DNA from: an uncultured Acidobacteriia bacterium | GTDB lineage: Bacteria > Acidobacteriota > Terriglobia > Bryobacterales > Bryobacteraceae | NCBI GenBank assembly: GCA_903828455.1 | Contig: CAIKMJ010000040.1 | Coordinates: forward strand, 1-64,000 | Reading direction: 5' to 3' | DNA: 64,000 nucleotides | Notes under the pieces: generated by a model | Seen by the model: only the letters and a program-made list of their open reading frames with translations | Told to the model about the DNA's origin: nothing | Databases searched by the model: none | Shown: positions 9,856-18,428 of the stretch, one piece after another | How positions within the stretch are numbered: the first letter of the stretch is position 1 | How the letters are laid out: every line of letters begins with the position of its first letter | Position numbers and translations under genes: made by a program

Positions 9856-10773
9856 CTACTTCGTGCAAACGGCCGTTACGTAACGTCCGTCCGCGCTCGG
9901 AATCTCCGCCACAATCTTCAGCCTGGCGTGACGCGTCAGCAGCGAATGAAAACCTTCCCGCGTGAACCGGAACCGGAAGTTCATCACGATCCGTTCCCCG
10001 CGCGCTATCTGAATCTGCCGCCCCATTGACCGGATGCTTAAATCGCGCGCCGTCTGAAAACGCCGCGTCAGCAAATAGAGCCCTTCCCAGCGATCGTCCG
10101 CAGTTTCGGCGAACTTCATCCCGCCGTCTTCCGGCGTGATCCCGACGCTGGCCAGTGGCGAAAAGACCCAGTTTTCGTGCTGCGCCGTGGGGTACTCGGT
10201 CTCCTGTTCGTAAATCTGCCCGTCTACCAGCAGAATATCGCCCGCGTGCAGACACCCCGCCACGTGCCGGATCTGATCCAGCGGATCGAACCCGCCCAGC
10301 GTGTTGCCCACCATCAGGAACAGCCGCGGCGCCTCGCTCACATCGGCCGCCAGCATCAGATGCATCGGGCTGGATATATCGGCCTTGATCCCCAGCACGT
10401 CGCAGTCTTCATCTTCCGCCGCCGCGCAGGCCATCTCCAGCATGTTCTGGCTCGCGTCCACAGGGAAATACTTCACCTCGCGGCCCGCCGCCAGCAACGA
10501 CTTTAAAATCGCCCGGTCCTTAGACCCGTCTCCCGCTCCGAAGCTGATCACCGGGACCCGGCCCGCAAATCCCTTCACCAGGTCTGCCGCCCGCCCCGCC
10601 AGCGCGGCCCACGTCGGCACCAGACTCTCGTGCGACGTCCGCTCAATCTCCTGCCACGCCTTTACCGACGCCGGTTGCCAGTAAAAGAATTTCTCCGGCA
10701 GATCGCGCGCCTCGAGCGACTCGGCAAACTCATCGGCAATCTCCGCCTCGGTGAGAAGAACCTCAATATTCAT
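9856..10773 (-). CDS. EgtD-like SAM-dependent methyltransferase (Methyltransf_33 family)
   Basis: 305 residues. The SAM-binding core shows SFGAGDGSKDRAIL near residue 76, YFPVDASQNML near 103 and LFLMVGNTLGGFDP near 150. This order of motifs is that of the L-histidine N-alpha-methyltransferase (EgtD) family, where the second motif follows the first acidic loop and the third has a G-N-x-x-G-x-F core. EgtD makes hercynine for ergothioneine. No EgtB or other ergothioneine gene is near, and family members with other substrates exist, so the substrate is left open. The ATG at 10773 is directly preceded by GAGGA, which is close for a Shine-Dalgarno. It lies between the secreted-protein terminator and priA, all facing its 3' end or the same way. 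Confidence 0.75.
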   Translation of the reverse strand: MNIEVLLTEAEIADEFAESLEARDLPEKFFYWQPASVKAWQEIERTSHESLVPTWAALAGRAADLVKGFAGRVPVISFGAGDGSKDRAILKSLLAAGREVKYFPVDASQNMLEMACAAAEDEDCDVLGIKADISSPMHLMLAADVSEAPRLFLMVGNTLGGFDPLDQIRHVAGCLHAGDILLVDGQIYEQETEYPTAQHENWVFSPLASVGITPEDGGMKFAETADDRWEGLYLLTRRFQTARDLSIRSMGRQIQIARGERIVMNFRFRFTREGFHSLLTRHARLKIVAEIPSADGRYVTAVCTK

Positions 10774-10817
10774 TCCTCACCAGCTTACTCCGCGCCGCGC
10801 GCCTCTGCCCGGAAGCG

Positions 10818-13244
10818 CTAAAGCAGCGTCAGCGGATCTACGTCGATCACCAGCGCCGTCGCGCTCCACTTCTGTTCCCGCGCAAACTCCTGCGCCCGCC
10901 GCAGCACCGCGTTCAGCGCCTTCCGGCTCCCGGCCTTAATCAGCATCTGATAGCGGAACTCCGCCTTCAACCGCTGTACCGGAGCCTCCGCCGGGCCCAT
11001 GATCCGCATATTCTCCGGCGCCGGCGTCAGATGATGCCCCAGTTCCGCCGACATCCGCAGCGCATCCTCCTGCTTCGCCGCCCGCACCAGTACATTCGCC
11101 ATCGCAGCAAACGGCGGGTACTTCATGAACCTGCGGAACTGCAGTTCCTTTTCGAAGAACCCCGCATAGTCCTGCAGTGCCGCGAGGCGAATCGCGTAAT
11201 GATCCGGATTGATCGTCTGCATGTACACCACGCCCGGCAACTCGCCGCGCCCCGCCCGCCCCGCCACCTGCGTCAGGATCTGAAACGTCCGTTCCGCCGC
11301 CCGGAAGTCCGGCATCCCGATCCCCACGTCCGCCGACACAACGCCCACCAGCGTCACGTTCGGAATATCGTGCCCCTTGGCAATCATCTGCGTGCCCACC
11401 AGAATGTCGAAGTTCCGCTCCCGAAAATTATTCAGGATGTCCTCAAACTGCCGCTTGCCCGATACCGTGTCCCTGTCGAGGCGTGCAACCCTCGCCTCCG
11501 GAAATTCCGCGTGCAGTTCATCCTCCACCCGCTCCGACCCCGACCCCATGAACTGCACATGCTCGCTCCCGCACTTCGGGCACACCGACGGCGGCTTCTC
11601 CGCATACCCGCAGTAATGGCACAGCAACCGCCGGTCGCGCCGGTGGAACGTCATCGTTACCGAACAGTTCCGGCACTGCACGCGCTCGCCGCAGGACCGG
11701 CACGCCACGAACGTCGAATACCCGCGCCGGTTCAGCAGCACCATCGCCTGTTCGTTGTTGGCCAGGCGGTCGCGAATCGCCCCCAGCAGCGCGCGCGAAA
11801 AGATCGCATGCTTGCGCGTCTCCAGAAACTCCTCGCGCATATCCACCACTTCCACCTTCGGCATGGGCCGCTCCGCAATCCGGTCCGGCAGTTCCAGCAG
11901 GGTGTACTTGCCGTTCTCCGCGTTGAAACGGCTCTCAAGGCTCGGCGTTGCCGACCCCAGCACCACGCACGCCCCCGCCGCCTGCGCCCTGACGATCGCC
12001 ACGTCCCGCCCGTGATAGCGCGGCGTCTCTTCCTGCTTGTAGCTGGCGTCGTGCTCTTCGTCCACCACAATCAGCCCCAGGTCCCGCACCGGAGCGAACA
12101 CCCCGGACCGCGTCGCCACCACCACCCGCGCCTCGCCCGCGCGTATCCGCCGCCACTGGTCCGCGCGCTCGGAATCGCTGAAGGCCGAATGCAGGATCGC
12201 CACCTTATCGCCGAACCGCGCGTAGAACTGCCCGGCCACCGCCGGCGTCAGCGCAATCTCCGGCACCAGCATCAGCGCGCTGCGCCCGGCTTCGAGCGTC
12301 CGCTGCATCGCGTTCAGATACACCTCGGTCTTGCCCGACCCCGTCACCCCGTGCAGCAAAAACGTGCAGAACTTCTGCGACGCGATTCCGGCCGCGATCA
12401 GATCGTACGCATTCCTCTGCGTCACATTCAGATCGTGCGGCGCGCGAATCGGCGCGCTGCGAATTTCGACGCGCTCCGGCGTCAGCCGCAGCAGTCCCTT
12501 GCGCCCCAGGCTGCGCGCCGCCGTGCCGGCATTCTTCACCAGCTCTTCGATCTCGCCCAGATTGTGCGAGCCCGGATGCAGCGCCAGATATGCCAGCAAC
12601 TCGCGCTCCGGCTTCGGCAATTTCCCCTCGGCCTCTTTGTCCGTCGCTTCCACACGCAGCTTCGCCGCCGGCGCGCGCATCGGATCGCGATCCCGATCCA
12701 CTTCCTCCACCGCGATCCAGCCCTTGCGCTCCAGCGATTTGATCGCCTTATCGGCCAGCGGCAGTTTCTTCTTCAGATAAGCCGCCGTGAGCGGTCGCGC
12801 CGCCAGCATCTGGATTACTTCATTCAGCGTGTCGCCGGCTTCCTGCACCATGGAAAGCTGCCGCGATGCATCCCGCCCGGCGTCCGTCAGCGAATAGACC
12901 TTACCCTGCTTGTTCTCATGCGCGAGCGGCGTCATCCCCCGCAGCACCTCGCCGAGAGGCGCGCAATAATAGCCGGCGATCCACCGGCCGAGCGCGATCA
13001 GCTCGTCGCCCAGCACAGGCTCGGTATCGAGTACCCGCAACGCTTCTTTGATCGTGGGCGTTCCGCCGCCGGGCTCTGGCGCATCGTCGTGAACCCGCAG
13101 CACCACGCCCACCATCTTGCGCGTGCCGAAGGGCACCAGCATGCGCATGCCCGCGCGCACGCGGTGCTGCAGCGTGAGGGGCAGGGAATAGGTGAACGCC
13201 TGGTCGAGCGGCACCGGCAGGCTGATGTCGCAATAGCGGGGCAA
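10818..13244 (-). CDS. priA: Primosomal protein N' (PriA helicase)
   Basis: 808 residues, close to the family length. The N-terminal DNA-binding part is followed by the helicase motor: Walker A HGVTGSGKTEVY, the DEEH box in VVDEEHDASYKQEE, GSATPS (motif III) and a C-terminal GRAGRG box (motif VI). The zinc region has eight cysteines in four CxxC pairs (CRSCG, CRNCS, CHYCG, CPKCG). PriA restarts stalled replication forks by loading DnaB. The start is a TTG at 13244, giving MPRYCDISLPVPLD; a TACACT hexamer lies only five bases upstream, so the mRNA may be almost leaderless or the start could be revised. Confidence 0.96.
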   Translation of the reverse strand: MPRYCDISLPVPLDQAFTYSLPLTLQHRVRAGMRMLVPFGTRKMVGVVLRVHDDAPEPGGGTPTIKEALRVLDTEPVLGDELIALGRWIAGYYCAPLGEVLRGMTPLAHENKQGKVYSLTDAGRDASRQLSMVQEAGDTLNEVIQMLAARPLTAAYLKKKLPLADKAIKSLERKGWIAVEEVDRDRDPMRAPAAKLRVEATDKEAEGKLPKPERELLAYLALHPGSHNLGEIEELVKNAGTAARSLGRKGLLRLTPERVEIRSAPIRAPHDLNVTQRNAYDLIAAGIASQKFCTFLLHGVTGSGKTEVYLNAMQRTLEAGRSALMLVPEIALTPAVAGQFYARFGDKVAILHSAFSDSERADQWRRIRAGEARVVVATRSGVFAPVRDLGLIVVDEEHDASYKQEETPRYHGRDVAIVRAQAAGACVVLGSATPSLESRFNAENGKYTLLELPDRIAERPMPKVEVVDMREEFLETRKHAIFSRALLGAIRDRLANNEQAMVLLNRRGYSTFVACRSCGERVQCRNCSVTMTFHRRDRRLLCHYCGYAEKPPSVCPKCGSEHVQFMGSGSERVEDELHAEFPEARVARLDRDTVSGKRQFEDILNNFRERNFDILVGTQMIAKGHDIPNVTLVGVVSADVGIGMPDFRAAERTFQILTQVAGRAGRGELPGVVYMQTINPDHYAIRLAALQDYAGFFEKELQFRRFMKYPPFAAMANVLVRAAKQEDALRMSAELGHHLTPAPENMRIMGPAEAPVQRLKAEFRYQMLIKAGSRKALNAVLRRAQEFAREQKWSATALVIDVDPLTLL

Positions 13245-13273
13245 GACTCAGTGTACGGCGGGCTGCCCCGACG

Positions 13274-14062
13274 TTACCGATCGTGCGCCGTATGCCGCCG
13301 CATCGACCCCGGATGCAGGGCCTTCTTGATATCCGGCCAGAACTCTTTCAGGCAGTTTGAAATCGAATCCGACATCAGCTGCACTTCGAGGCGCTGCACG
13401 TTATCGCCCGGCGTTCGGTTGCGCGGGTAGTACGCGTTTGCAATGCTCGCGCTCACCGCGTTGCCCAGAAACTCCGAGTAGTTGAACCGGTACTTATCGC
13501 GATCCGTCCGCGTCACCAGTATGCGCGACAGCGCCCACGCCACCCGCACCGGCACGCTGCCGTAGCCGCGCCGGAAGTAGCGCGGATCTTCGTGCAGCAG
13601 ACTCGGCATCGCCCCTTCCGTCATGATGTTGCCCGCCATCTGGTCCGCATACGTCGTCGCATAACGGTGGGCGTAACCCTTCATCCCCTGGCCGAACTCC
13701 GGATTCGGGTTTTGCAGCTGATAAATCATCGTGTACCATCCGGCGATGAAGTACCCGGGCGGATCGAATGAATCGTGCTCCGCGATCGTGAACTTTTCGA
13801 GCGGACTCAGTGCGCGAAACGCCTGCGTCGGATCCGCCGTCCGGTAATTCGGCAGAATCCCGAACATGTGTTTGTCGGGCGGCTGCGACACCGCCGTATT
13901 CGGCGTCCCCGGCGTGTTCGAAGCGCTGTTTGCCGCGTCTGCGCTGCTTGTCGCGCTGCCGACCGCCAGCGGCGCACCCGCTTCCGGTTCCTGCGCGCAG
14001 CCGCAGCAAGCCATGACGAGGAACGCGAACGTGCCCGCCGCGAATTGTCTGAGCCCTCGCAC
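13274..14062 (-). CDS. Conserved secreted or lipoprotein-like protein of unknown function
   Basis: 262 residues, not assigned to a named family. The N-terminus (RQFAAGTFAFLVMACCGCAQ) is a signal sequence; VMAC could be a weak lipobox. A low-complexity Ala/Ser/Pro linker follows, then a globular part from about residue 65 that contains EKFTIAEHDSFDPPGYF, GMKGYAHRYATTYADQMAGN and HEDPRYFRRG. The Tyr/Arg-rich, helix-like second half resembles acidobacterial proteins seen only as hypotheticals. The start is GTG at 14062; TATGCT lies eight bases upstream and no Shine-Dalgarno is visible. It sits between priA and the Hsp15-like gene, all leftward. Confidence 0.7.
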   Translation of the reverse strand: MRGLRQFAAGTFAFLVMACCGCAQEPEAGAPLAVGSATSSADAANSASNTPGTPNTAVSQPPDKHMFGILPNYRTADPTQAFRALSPLEKFTIAEHDSFDPPGYFIAGWYTMIYQLQNPNPEFGQGMKGYAHRYATTYADQMAGNIMTEGAMPSLLHEDPRYFRRGYGSVPVRVAWALSRILVTRTDRDKYRFNYSEFLGNAVSASIANAYYPRNRTPGDNVQRLEVQLMSDSISNCLKEFWPDIKKALHPGSMRRHTAHDR

Positions 14063-14125
14063 TTACGCCCAGCATAGGTTCATCCCCCGCAACATCCGGT
14101 TACGAACGCGCGAAGTTTCGATGAT

Positions 14126-14515
14126 CTATCCGTTGAACGGGTGAATCCGCCCCCGCAGCCGGTCGATCTCCCGCCGGTCGCGCTTCGACGGCCGGCCCTC
14201 ATGCAGAAAATCGAAGGTCGCCGCTGACTTCTTCATCTCCGCCGCCGCCGCCCGCGCCGCGCGGCTCGCTTCGGTCTCGCGATACAACCCCTGCGCCACC
14301 GCCGCCGGCCCGCGCATCTCGCTCAGCCCCAGCACTTCCACCACGAACTCCGCCGCGTCGTTCTTCACTCGCAGCGTATCGCCCACCCGCACCTCGCGCG
14401 CCGGTTTCGCAGTCTGCCCGCCCGATTCGATGCGCCCCATCTCGCATGCCTTCGCCGCCATCGACCGCGTCTTGAAGAACCGCGCCGCCCACAGCCACTT
14501 GTCGATCCTCACCAA
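14126..14515 (-). CDS. hslR: S4-domain RNA-binding protein, Hsp15 (HslR)-like
   Basis: 129 residues, the usual Hsp15 length. The N-terminal S4 domain reads RIDKWLWAARFFKTRSMAA and continues to a GDTLRV strand; the C-terminal tail is basic (RPSKRDRREIDRLRG), as in Hsp15. The E. coli homologue binds 50S subunits that carry a nascent chain and helps recycle them. Starts are TTG 14515 or GTG 14512; GAGGGGG lies 5 bases before the GTG. The start and its ribosome-binding site are part of a 20-bp exact tandem duplication (14509-14548). Confidence 0.9.
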   Translation of the reverse strand: MVRIDKWLWAARFFKTRSMAAKACEMGRIESGGQTAKPAREVRVGDTLRVKNDAAEFVVEVLGLSEMRGPAAVAQGLYRETEASRAARAAAAEMKKSAATFDFLHEGRPSKRDRREIDRLRGRIHPFNG

Positions 14516-14548
14516 TCCCCCTCGCGCCTCACCAATCCCCCTCGCGCC
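14509..14548. repeat. Exact 20-bp tandem duplication covering the Hsp15-like gene start
   Basis: Two identical, adjacent 20-base units (14509-14528 and 14529-14548). Read on the minus strand each unit carries GAGGGGG followed by ATTGGTGA, so the Shine-Dalgarno and GTG start signal of the Hsp15-like gene are duplicated. Translation from the upstream copy would run in a different frame, because 20 is not a multiple of three. Confidence 0.9.
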
Positions 14549-14592
14549 GCACCACTCCCATTCTTGCGCTAACCTGAGTTCACCGTCACCGG

Positions 14593-14973
14593 ATGCCCAC
14601 CGACCCCACGCTCGCCGCCGCCGAACTGGCCGTCGCCAACGCCGTCCTTTGGCTTCGTCTCATTGTCGAAGTCACCGGCGCAGCCGTCATCGCCGCCGGC
14701 ATCCTCGCCACCGCCCTCACGTTTTTTGCCGGCCTGCGCGGCTCCCGCGGCAATCCGCACGGCGACCTCTTCGGCGCCACCCGCCTCTGCTTCGCCCGCT
14801 ATCTCGCGCTCGCCCTCGAACTCCAGCTCGGCGCCGACATCCTCTCCACCGCCGTCGCCCCCAGCTGGGATCAGATTGGCAAGCTCGGCGCCATCGCCGT
14901 CATCCGGACCGCGCTAAATTACTTTCTGAAGAAGGAACTTTCCGAGGAACGCCCGCATGCTCACGTGGAATGA
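14593..14973 (+). CDS. DUF1622 family membrane protein
   Basis: 126 residues with three predicted membrane segments: about 15-45 (LRLIVEVTGAAVIAAGILATALTFF), 68-90 and 95-115. The family pattern RYLALALELQLGADIL followed by LGAIAVIRTALNYFL is clear. Function of the family is unknown. The 3' end overlaps the msrB start by 17 bases, so the two are probably cotranscribed and translationally coupled. Confidence 0.85.
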   Translation: MPTDPTLAAAELAVANAVLWLRLIVEVTGAAVIAAGILATALTFFAGLRGSRGNPHGDLFGATRLCFARYLALALELQLGADILSTAVAPSWDQIGKLGAIAVIRTALNYFLKKELSEERPHAHVE

Positions 14974-15403
14974 CATCCTGCGCACCGCCAAAACCGGCAA
15001 CCCCGCGCCCGCAACGAAAGTCGTGCGCACCGACGCCGAATGGCGCAGCCAGCTGACGCCCGAACAGTACCGCGTCACCCGCCAGGCCGGCACCGAGCGC
15101 CCCTTCAGTTCGCCTATGTGCGAACTCTTCGAGCCCGGCCTCTACTCGTGCCTCTGCTGCGACACCCTGCTCTTCGATGCCTCGCAGAAGTTCGATTCCG
15201 GCACCGGCTGGCCGTCCTTCACGCAGCCCGTTGCCGACAACGCCATCGCCTATAACGTCGACACCAGCTACGGCATGACGCGCGTCGAAACCGTCTGCAA
15301 CACCTGCGACGCGCACCTCGGCCACGTCTTCCCCGACGGCCCTCCGCCCGGCGGCCTCCGCTACTGCATGAATGCCGTCGCGCTGAAAAAGCGCAAAGAG
15401 TAA
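14957..15403 (+). CDS. msrB: Peptide-methionine (R)-S-oxide reductase MsrB
   Basis: 148 residues. It has the MsrB fold signature: FSSPMCELFEPGLYSCLCC, the FDSGTGWPSFTQP stretch, CNTCDAHLGHVFPDG and the catalytic cysteine in LRYCMN. The two CxxC pairs (CLCC and CNTC) bind a structural zinc. It reduces the R epimer of methionine sulfoxide in proteins using thioredoxin. It overlaps the upstream DUF1622 gene and converges on the MFS/spermidine-synthase-like gene, with only five bases between the stop codons. Confidence 0.96.
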   Translation: MLTWNDILRTAKTGNPAPATKVVRTDAEWRSQLTPEQYRVTRQAGTERPFSSPMCELFEPGLYSCLCCDTLLFDASQKFDSGTGWPSFTQPVADNAIAYNVDTSYGMTRVETVCNTCDAHLGHVFPDGPPPGGLRYCMNAVALKKRKE

Positions 15404-15408
15404 CTCGC

Positions 15409-17682
15409 CTACCGCAGGATCTTATACAGATTGCTGTAATCGTCGGTCCACGGCTTCAGCCCCGCAATCGGCTTGATCTGCGTCACTGCCGCCGCCACGC
15501 CCGGCTGATCGAAGAAGCCCGCGCGGCTGGTCACGATCACCCAGTCCGACATCGCTTCTTCTTCCTCGTCTTCTTCGCCGTTCACCACAAGGCGCGCCGT
15601 CTTGCCGTTCGCCTCCGCGCCCAGCGCCACCACCGGCGCCAGCCGCAGATAGCGGTTGGAAACGTGTACCACCAGCACTCCGTCCGGCTTCAGATGCTTC
15701 CAGTACAGCTTCCATGCTTCTGCCGTCAGCAGATGCACCGGAATCGCATCGCCCGAAAACGCGTCCACCACCAGCACGTCGTACTGATTCGACGGCTCCT
15801 GCTCCAGCACCAGCCGCGCATCGCCCAGCACCACTTCATTCGCCGCCGGACAATCCCGCAGGAAGTAGAACTGACTCTCCGCCACCTGCTTCACCAGCGG
15901 ATTGATGTCGTAAAACCGCATCGTGTCGCCGCCGCGCCCGTATGCCGCCAGCGTCCCCGCGCCCAGCCCGATCACTCCCACCTTCTTCGGCCCCAGCTTA
16001 TCCACCGCCAGCATCGCCACGCCCACGCCCGAATGATGCGTGAAGTACGCCGTGGCCTCGCGCCGGTAGCGCATGTCGAGGAACTGCTCGCCGTGATCGA
16101 TCGTGCCGTGCTTCAGGATCCGCACCGCGCCCTTGGTTTCGGCCTGCGTGTCGTAGACCTTCAGCGCGCCGTAAAAATTGCGCACCATCACCCGCGCATC
16201 GGCATCCCGCTGCCACTCGTCGCGCACCAGCGCTGTCGTCACTGAGGTCGCAACCGCCGCCCCGGCCACAAACGCCAGCAGCCGCCGGTCGAAAGACGCC
16301 CTCGTCCGCGTGATCAGATACGCCGCCGCCGCGCCCGCCAGCCCGAACAGACACATCGTGTCGTAAGTGGTCGAAAGGAACTTCGGCGCGCCGAACTTCA
16401 TCGCCGCGATTTCGCGGATCCCCACGAATCCCAGCAGCAGCGCCGCCACCACTCCCGTCATCCGGTTATCTTTTGCCGATTCCTTCGATGCCGGCGTCCC
16501 GCCCCGGTTCTGGCCCTTCCACAACAGGCCCAGCAGCAGCACCGACGTCAGCGTCACCACCAGCGGCAGATCGTACAGCGCGTTGAACAGATGCGGCGCC
16601 GCCAGCCCGATCAGCAGTCCGCCGATCGCGCCGCCGAGCGACACCATCAGGAAGAAGCCCGTCAGATGTTTCGGCGCCGGCTTCCTGCGCGCCAGTTCGC
16701 CATGGCAAACCATGAAGAGGATAAACATCACGGCGCTGAAAAACGCCACTGCCATCCGGATGTTGCCGATCCGCACCTCCACCATTTCGAACGCCATCCA
16801 CGCCAGCGCAATCCCCGCCGCCGTGCCGAACAGGCCGCGCCGGTACCACTTATCGCTGTCGAAGCAGAGAATGAAGCTCAGCAAATACAGCACCAGCGGC
16901 AACACCCACAGGAACGGAATCGGCGCAATGTTCTGCGTCAGATGATTCGTCATCGCCAGCAGCAGCGCTGAAGGACACGCCGCCAGCGCCATCCACAGCA
17001 GCCTGTCGCTCATGCGCGGAGCCGGCCCGCTGTCTTCGCTCTTCGCCTGCTGTTCGGCCGCCACGCGCGTGCTCCGCGACGTCAGCGCCACCGTCGCGCA
17101 AACCGCCACGAACAGCACATATCCGCCCGACCACATCCACGCCTGCTCCTGATTCCGCAGCCACGGCTCCACGAAGATCGGATAGCTCAGCAGCCCCACC
17201 ATGGACCCGATATTCGACAGCGCGAAGAACCGGTACGGCATCGCCCCGCCCGTCGACCGCGAGTACCACGACTGCAGCAGCGGGCTCGTCGACGACAACA
17301 GAAAATACGGCAGCCCCACCGTCGCCGTCAGCAGCCCCAGAATCGGCCACAGCGGATCCGCCCCCGGCGCCGGCTTCCACCATGCCGATGGCAGAATCGG
17401 CAGCGCCGCAAGGCTCAGCACCATCAGGCCCACGTGAATAAACGTCTGCCGCTTCCCCGGATGATCGATCAGCCAGTGCGCATAAGCGTATCCGCCCAGC
17501 AGCGCCAGCTGGAAGAACAGCATGCACGTGGTCCACACCGCCGCCGAACCGCCGAACCACGGCAGAATCAGCTTCGCAATCAGCGGCTGCACCTGGAAGA
17601 GAAGGAATGCGCTCAGCAGAATCGTGAGGCCAAAAAGCAGCGTGGAGACGCCGCCAGTGCGTTCAGAAGAAGAAGATGTCAC
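15409..17682 (-). CDS. Fused MFS-type membrane protein with spermidine-synthase-like domain
   Basis: 757 residues. The first about 480 contain many hydrophobic helices; the segment STLLFGLTILLSAFLLFQVQPL is typical of the 'fused MFS/spermidine synthase' family. The soluble C-terminal part has a SAM-type fold with VGVIGLGAGTLAAYG, a D at strand 2 (MRFYDINP) and VLVVDAFSGDAIPVHL. Whether these proteins make or carry polyamines is not known. The GTG start at 17682 forms a GTGA overlap with the eutC stop, which both supports this start and implies translational coupling. TATAAT is present nine bases upstream, so an internal promoter is possible. Confidence 0.88.
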   Translation of the reverse strand: MTSSSSERTGGVSTLLFGLTILLSAFLLFQVQPLIAKLILPWFGGSAAVWTTCMLFFQLALLGGYAYAHWLIDHPGKRQTFIHVGLMVLSLAALPILPSAWWKPAPGADPLWPILGLLTATVGLPYFLLSSTSPLLQSWYSRSTGGAMPYRFFALSNIGSMVGLLSYPIFVEPWLRNQEQAWMWSGGYVLFVAVCATVALTSRSTRVAAEQQAKSEDSGPAPRMSDRLLWMALAACPSALLLAMTNHLTQNIAPIPFLWVLPLVLYLLSFILCFDSDKWYRRGLFGTAAGIALAWMAFEMVEVRIGNIRMAVAFFSAVMFILFMVCHGELARRKPAPKHLTGFFLMVSLGGAIGGLLIGLAAPHLFNALYDLPLVVTLTSVLLLGLLWKGQNRGGTPASKESAKDNRMTGVVAALLLGFVGIREIAAMKFGAPKFLSTTYDTMCLFGLAGAAAAYLITRTRASFDRRLLAFVAGAAVATSVTTALVRDEWQRDADARVMVRNFYGALKVYDTQAETKGAVRILKHGTIDHGEQFLDMRYRREATAYFTHHSGVGVAMLAVDKLGPKKVGVIGLGAGTLAAYGRGGDTMRFYDINPLVKQVAESQFYFLRDCPAANEVVLGDARLVLEQEPSNQYDVLVVDAFSGDAIPVHLLTAEAWKLYWKHLKPDGVLVVHVSNRYLRLAPVVALGAEANGKTARLVVNGEEDEEEEAMSDWVIVTSRAGFFDQPGVAAAVTQIKPIAGLKPWTDDYSNLYKILR

Positions 17683-18428
17683 GGTTCCCGAATTATACCT
17701 GGCACGGCCCCCGCCTTCAGCGCCACCCCCGACAGGCACCGCCTTCGCGACTCCCGCATCAGGAACACCAGCAGCTCACACGCCGCACCCGTCGACAAGC
17801 CCTCCGCCCGGATATTCGAGATGCAGTTCCGCTCCGCATCCGTCCGTCCCGCCCGCGGCGACCATGTCAGATACACCCCCATGCTGTCCGCCGCGCTGAG
17901 TCCGGGCCGCTCCCCGACCAGCATCACCGTCAGCGCCGCCCCCATCGCCTCGCCAATTTCATCTCCCAGCGCCACCCGTCCCTGCGACGCGATCGCCACC
18001 GGCCCGATGCGCCACTCCGCGCGGTCCAGCCGCTCCGCCACCGCACGCAACAGCGCCGCTGCCTGCGTCTGCACCGCGAGCGGCGAAAGTCCGTCGGCCA
18101 CCACGAACACGACATCCCACGGGCCACCCGTCTCGCCCACGGCCCTTCTCGATGCTCCGTCGAGCCGCCGCCCCAGGTCAGGCCGCCGCAGATACTCCGG
18201 ACGGTCCCGCGCCGCGCTCGCCACCGCCAGCGTCTGCATCCCCGCCGCTTCAATCTCCGTCGCCAGCGCGCCGGTATCGAATGGCCCGTGCACCGCGTCG
18301 CGAGCCCGCGCATGCGCCAGCTGGAACGCCAGCAACTCGCGCGTCCCGATGGCGTTCCCCGCGCGCTCCAGCCCCACGCGCGCCGGAGTGAACCGCCTCA
18401 GCTCAAGCACGGAACAACTCCTCCGCAT
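17679..18428 (-). CDS. eutC: Ethanolamine ammonia-lyase small subunit (EutC)
   Basis: 249 residues, normal for EutC. Family landmarks include RFTPARVGLERAGN, the HARARDAVHGPFD stretch, VVFVVADGLSP, VMLVGERPGLSAADSMGVYLTW and ERNCISNIR. With EutB it forms the B12-dependent enzyme that splits ethanolamine into acetaldehyde and ammonia. The ATG at 18428 overlaps the end of eutB by 26 bases; GTG at 18410 is an alternative. No eut microcompartment shell genes are near. Confidence 0.95.
   Translation of the reverse strand: MRRSCSVLELRRFTPARVGLERAGNAIGTRELLAFQLAHARARDAVHGPFDTGALATEIEAAGMQTLAVASAARDRPEYLRRPDLGRRLDGASRRAVGETGGPWDVVFVVADGLSPLAVQTQAAALLRAVAERLDRAEWRIGPVAIASQGRVALGDEIGEAMGAALTVMLVGERPGLSAADSMGVYLTWSPRAGRTDAERNCISNIRAEGLSTGAACELLVFLMRESRRRCLSGVALKAGAVPGIIREP

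Noticed and set aside
11031-13430. A 799-residue plus-strand open frame opposite priA
   Set aside because: Shadow of priA, whose helicase and zinc motifs are unmistakable.
17692-17697. TATAAT as proof of a separate promoter for the MFS/spermidine-synthase-like gene
   Set aside because: The start overlaps eutC by four bases, so coupling is sufficient; the hexamer lies inside the end of eutC and lacks a -35. It is kept only as part of the leaderless pattern.
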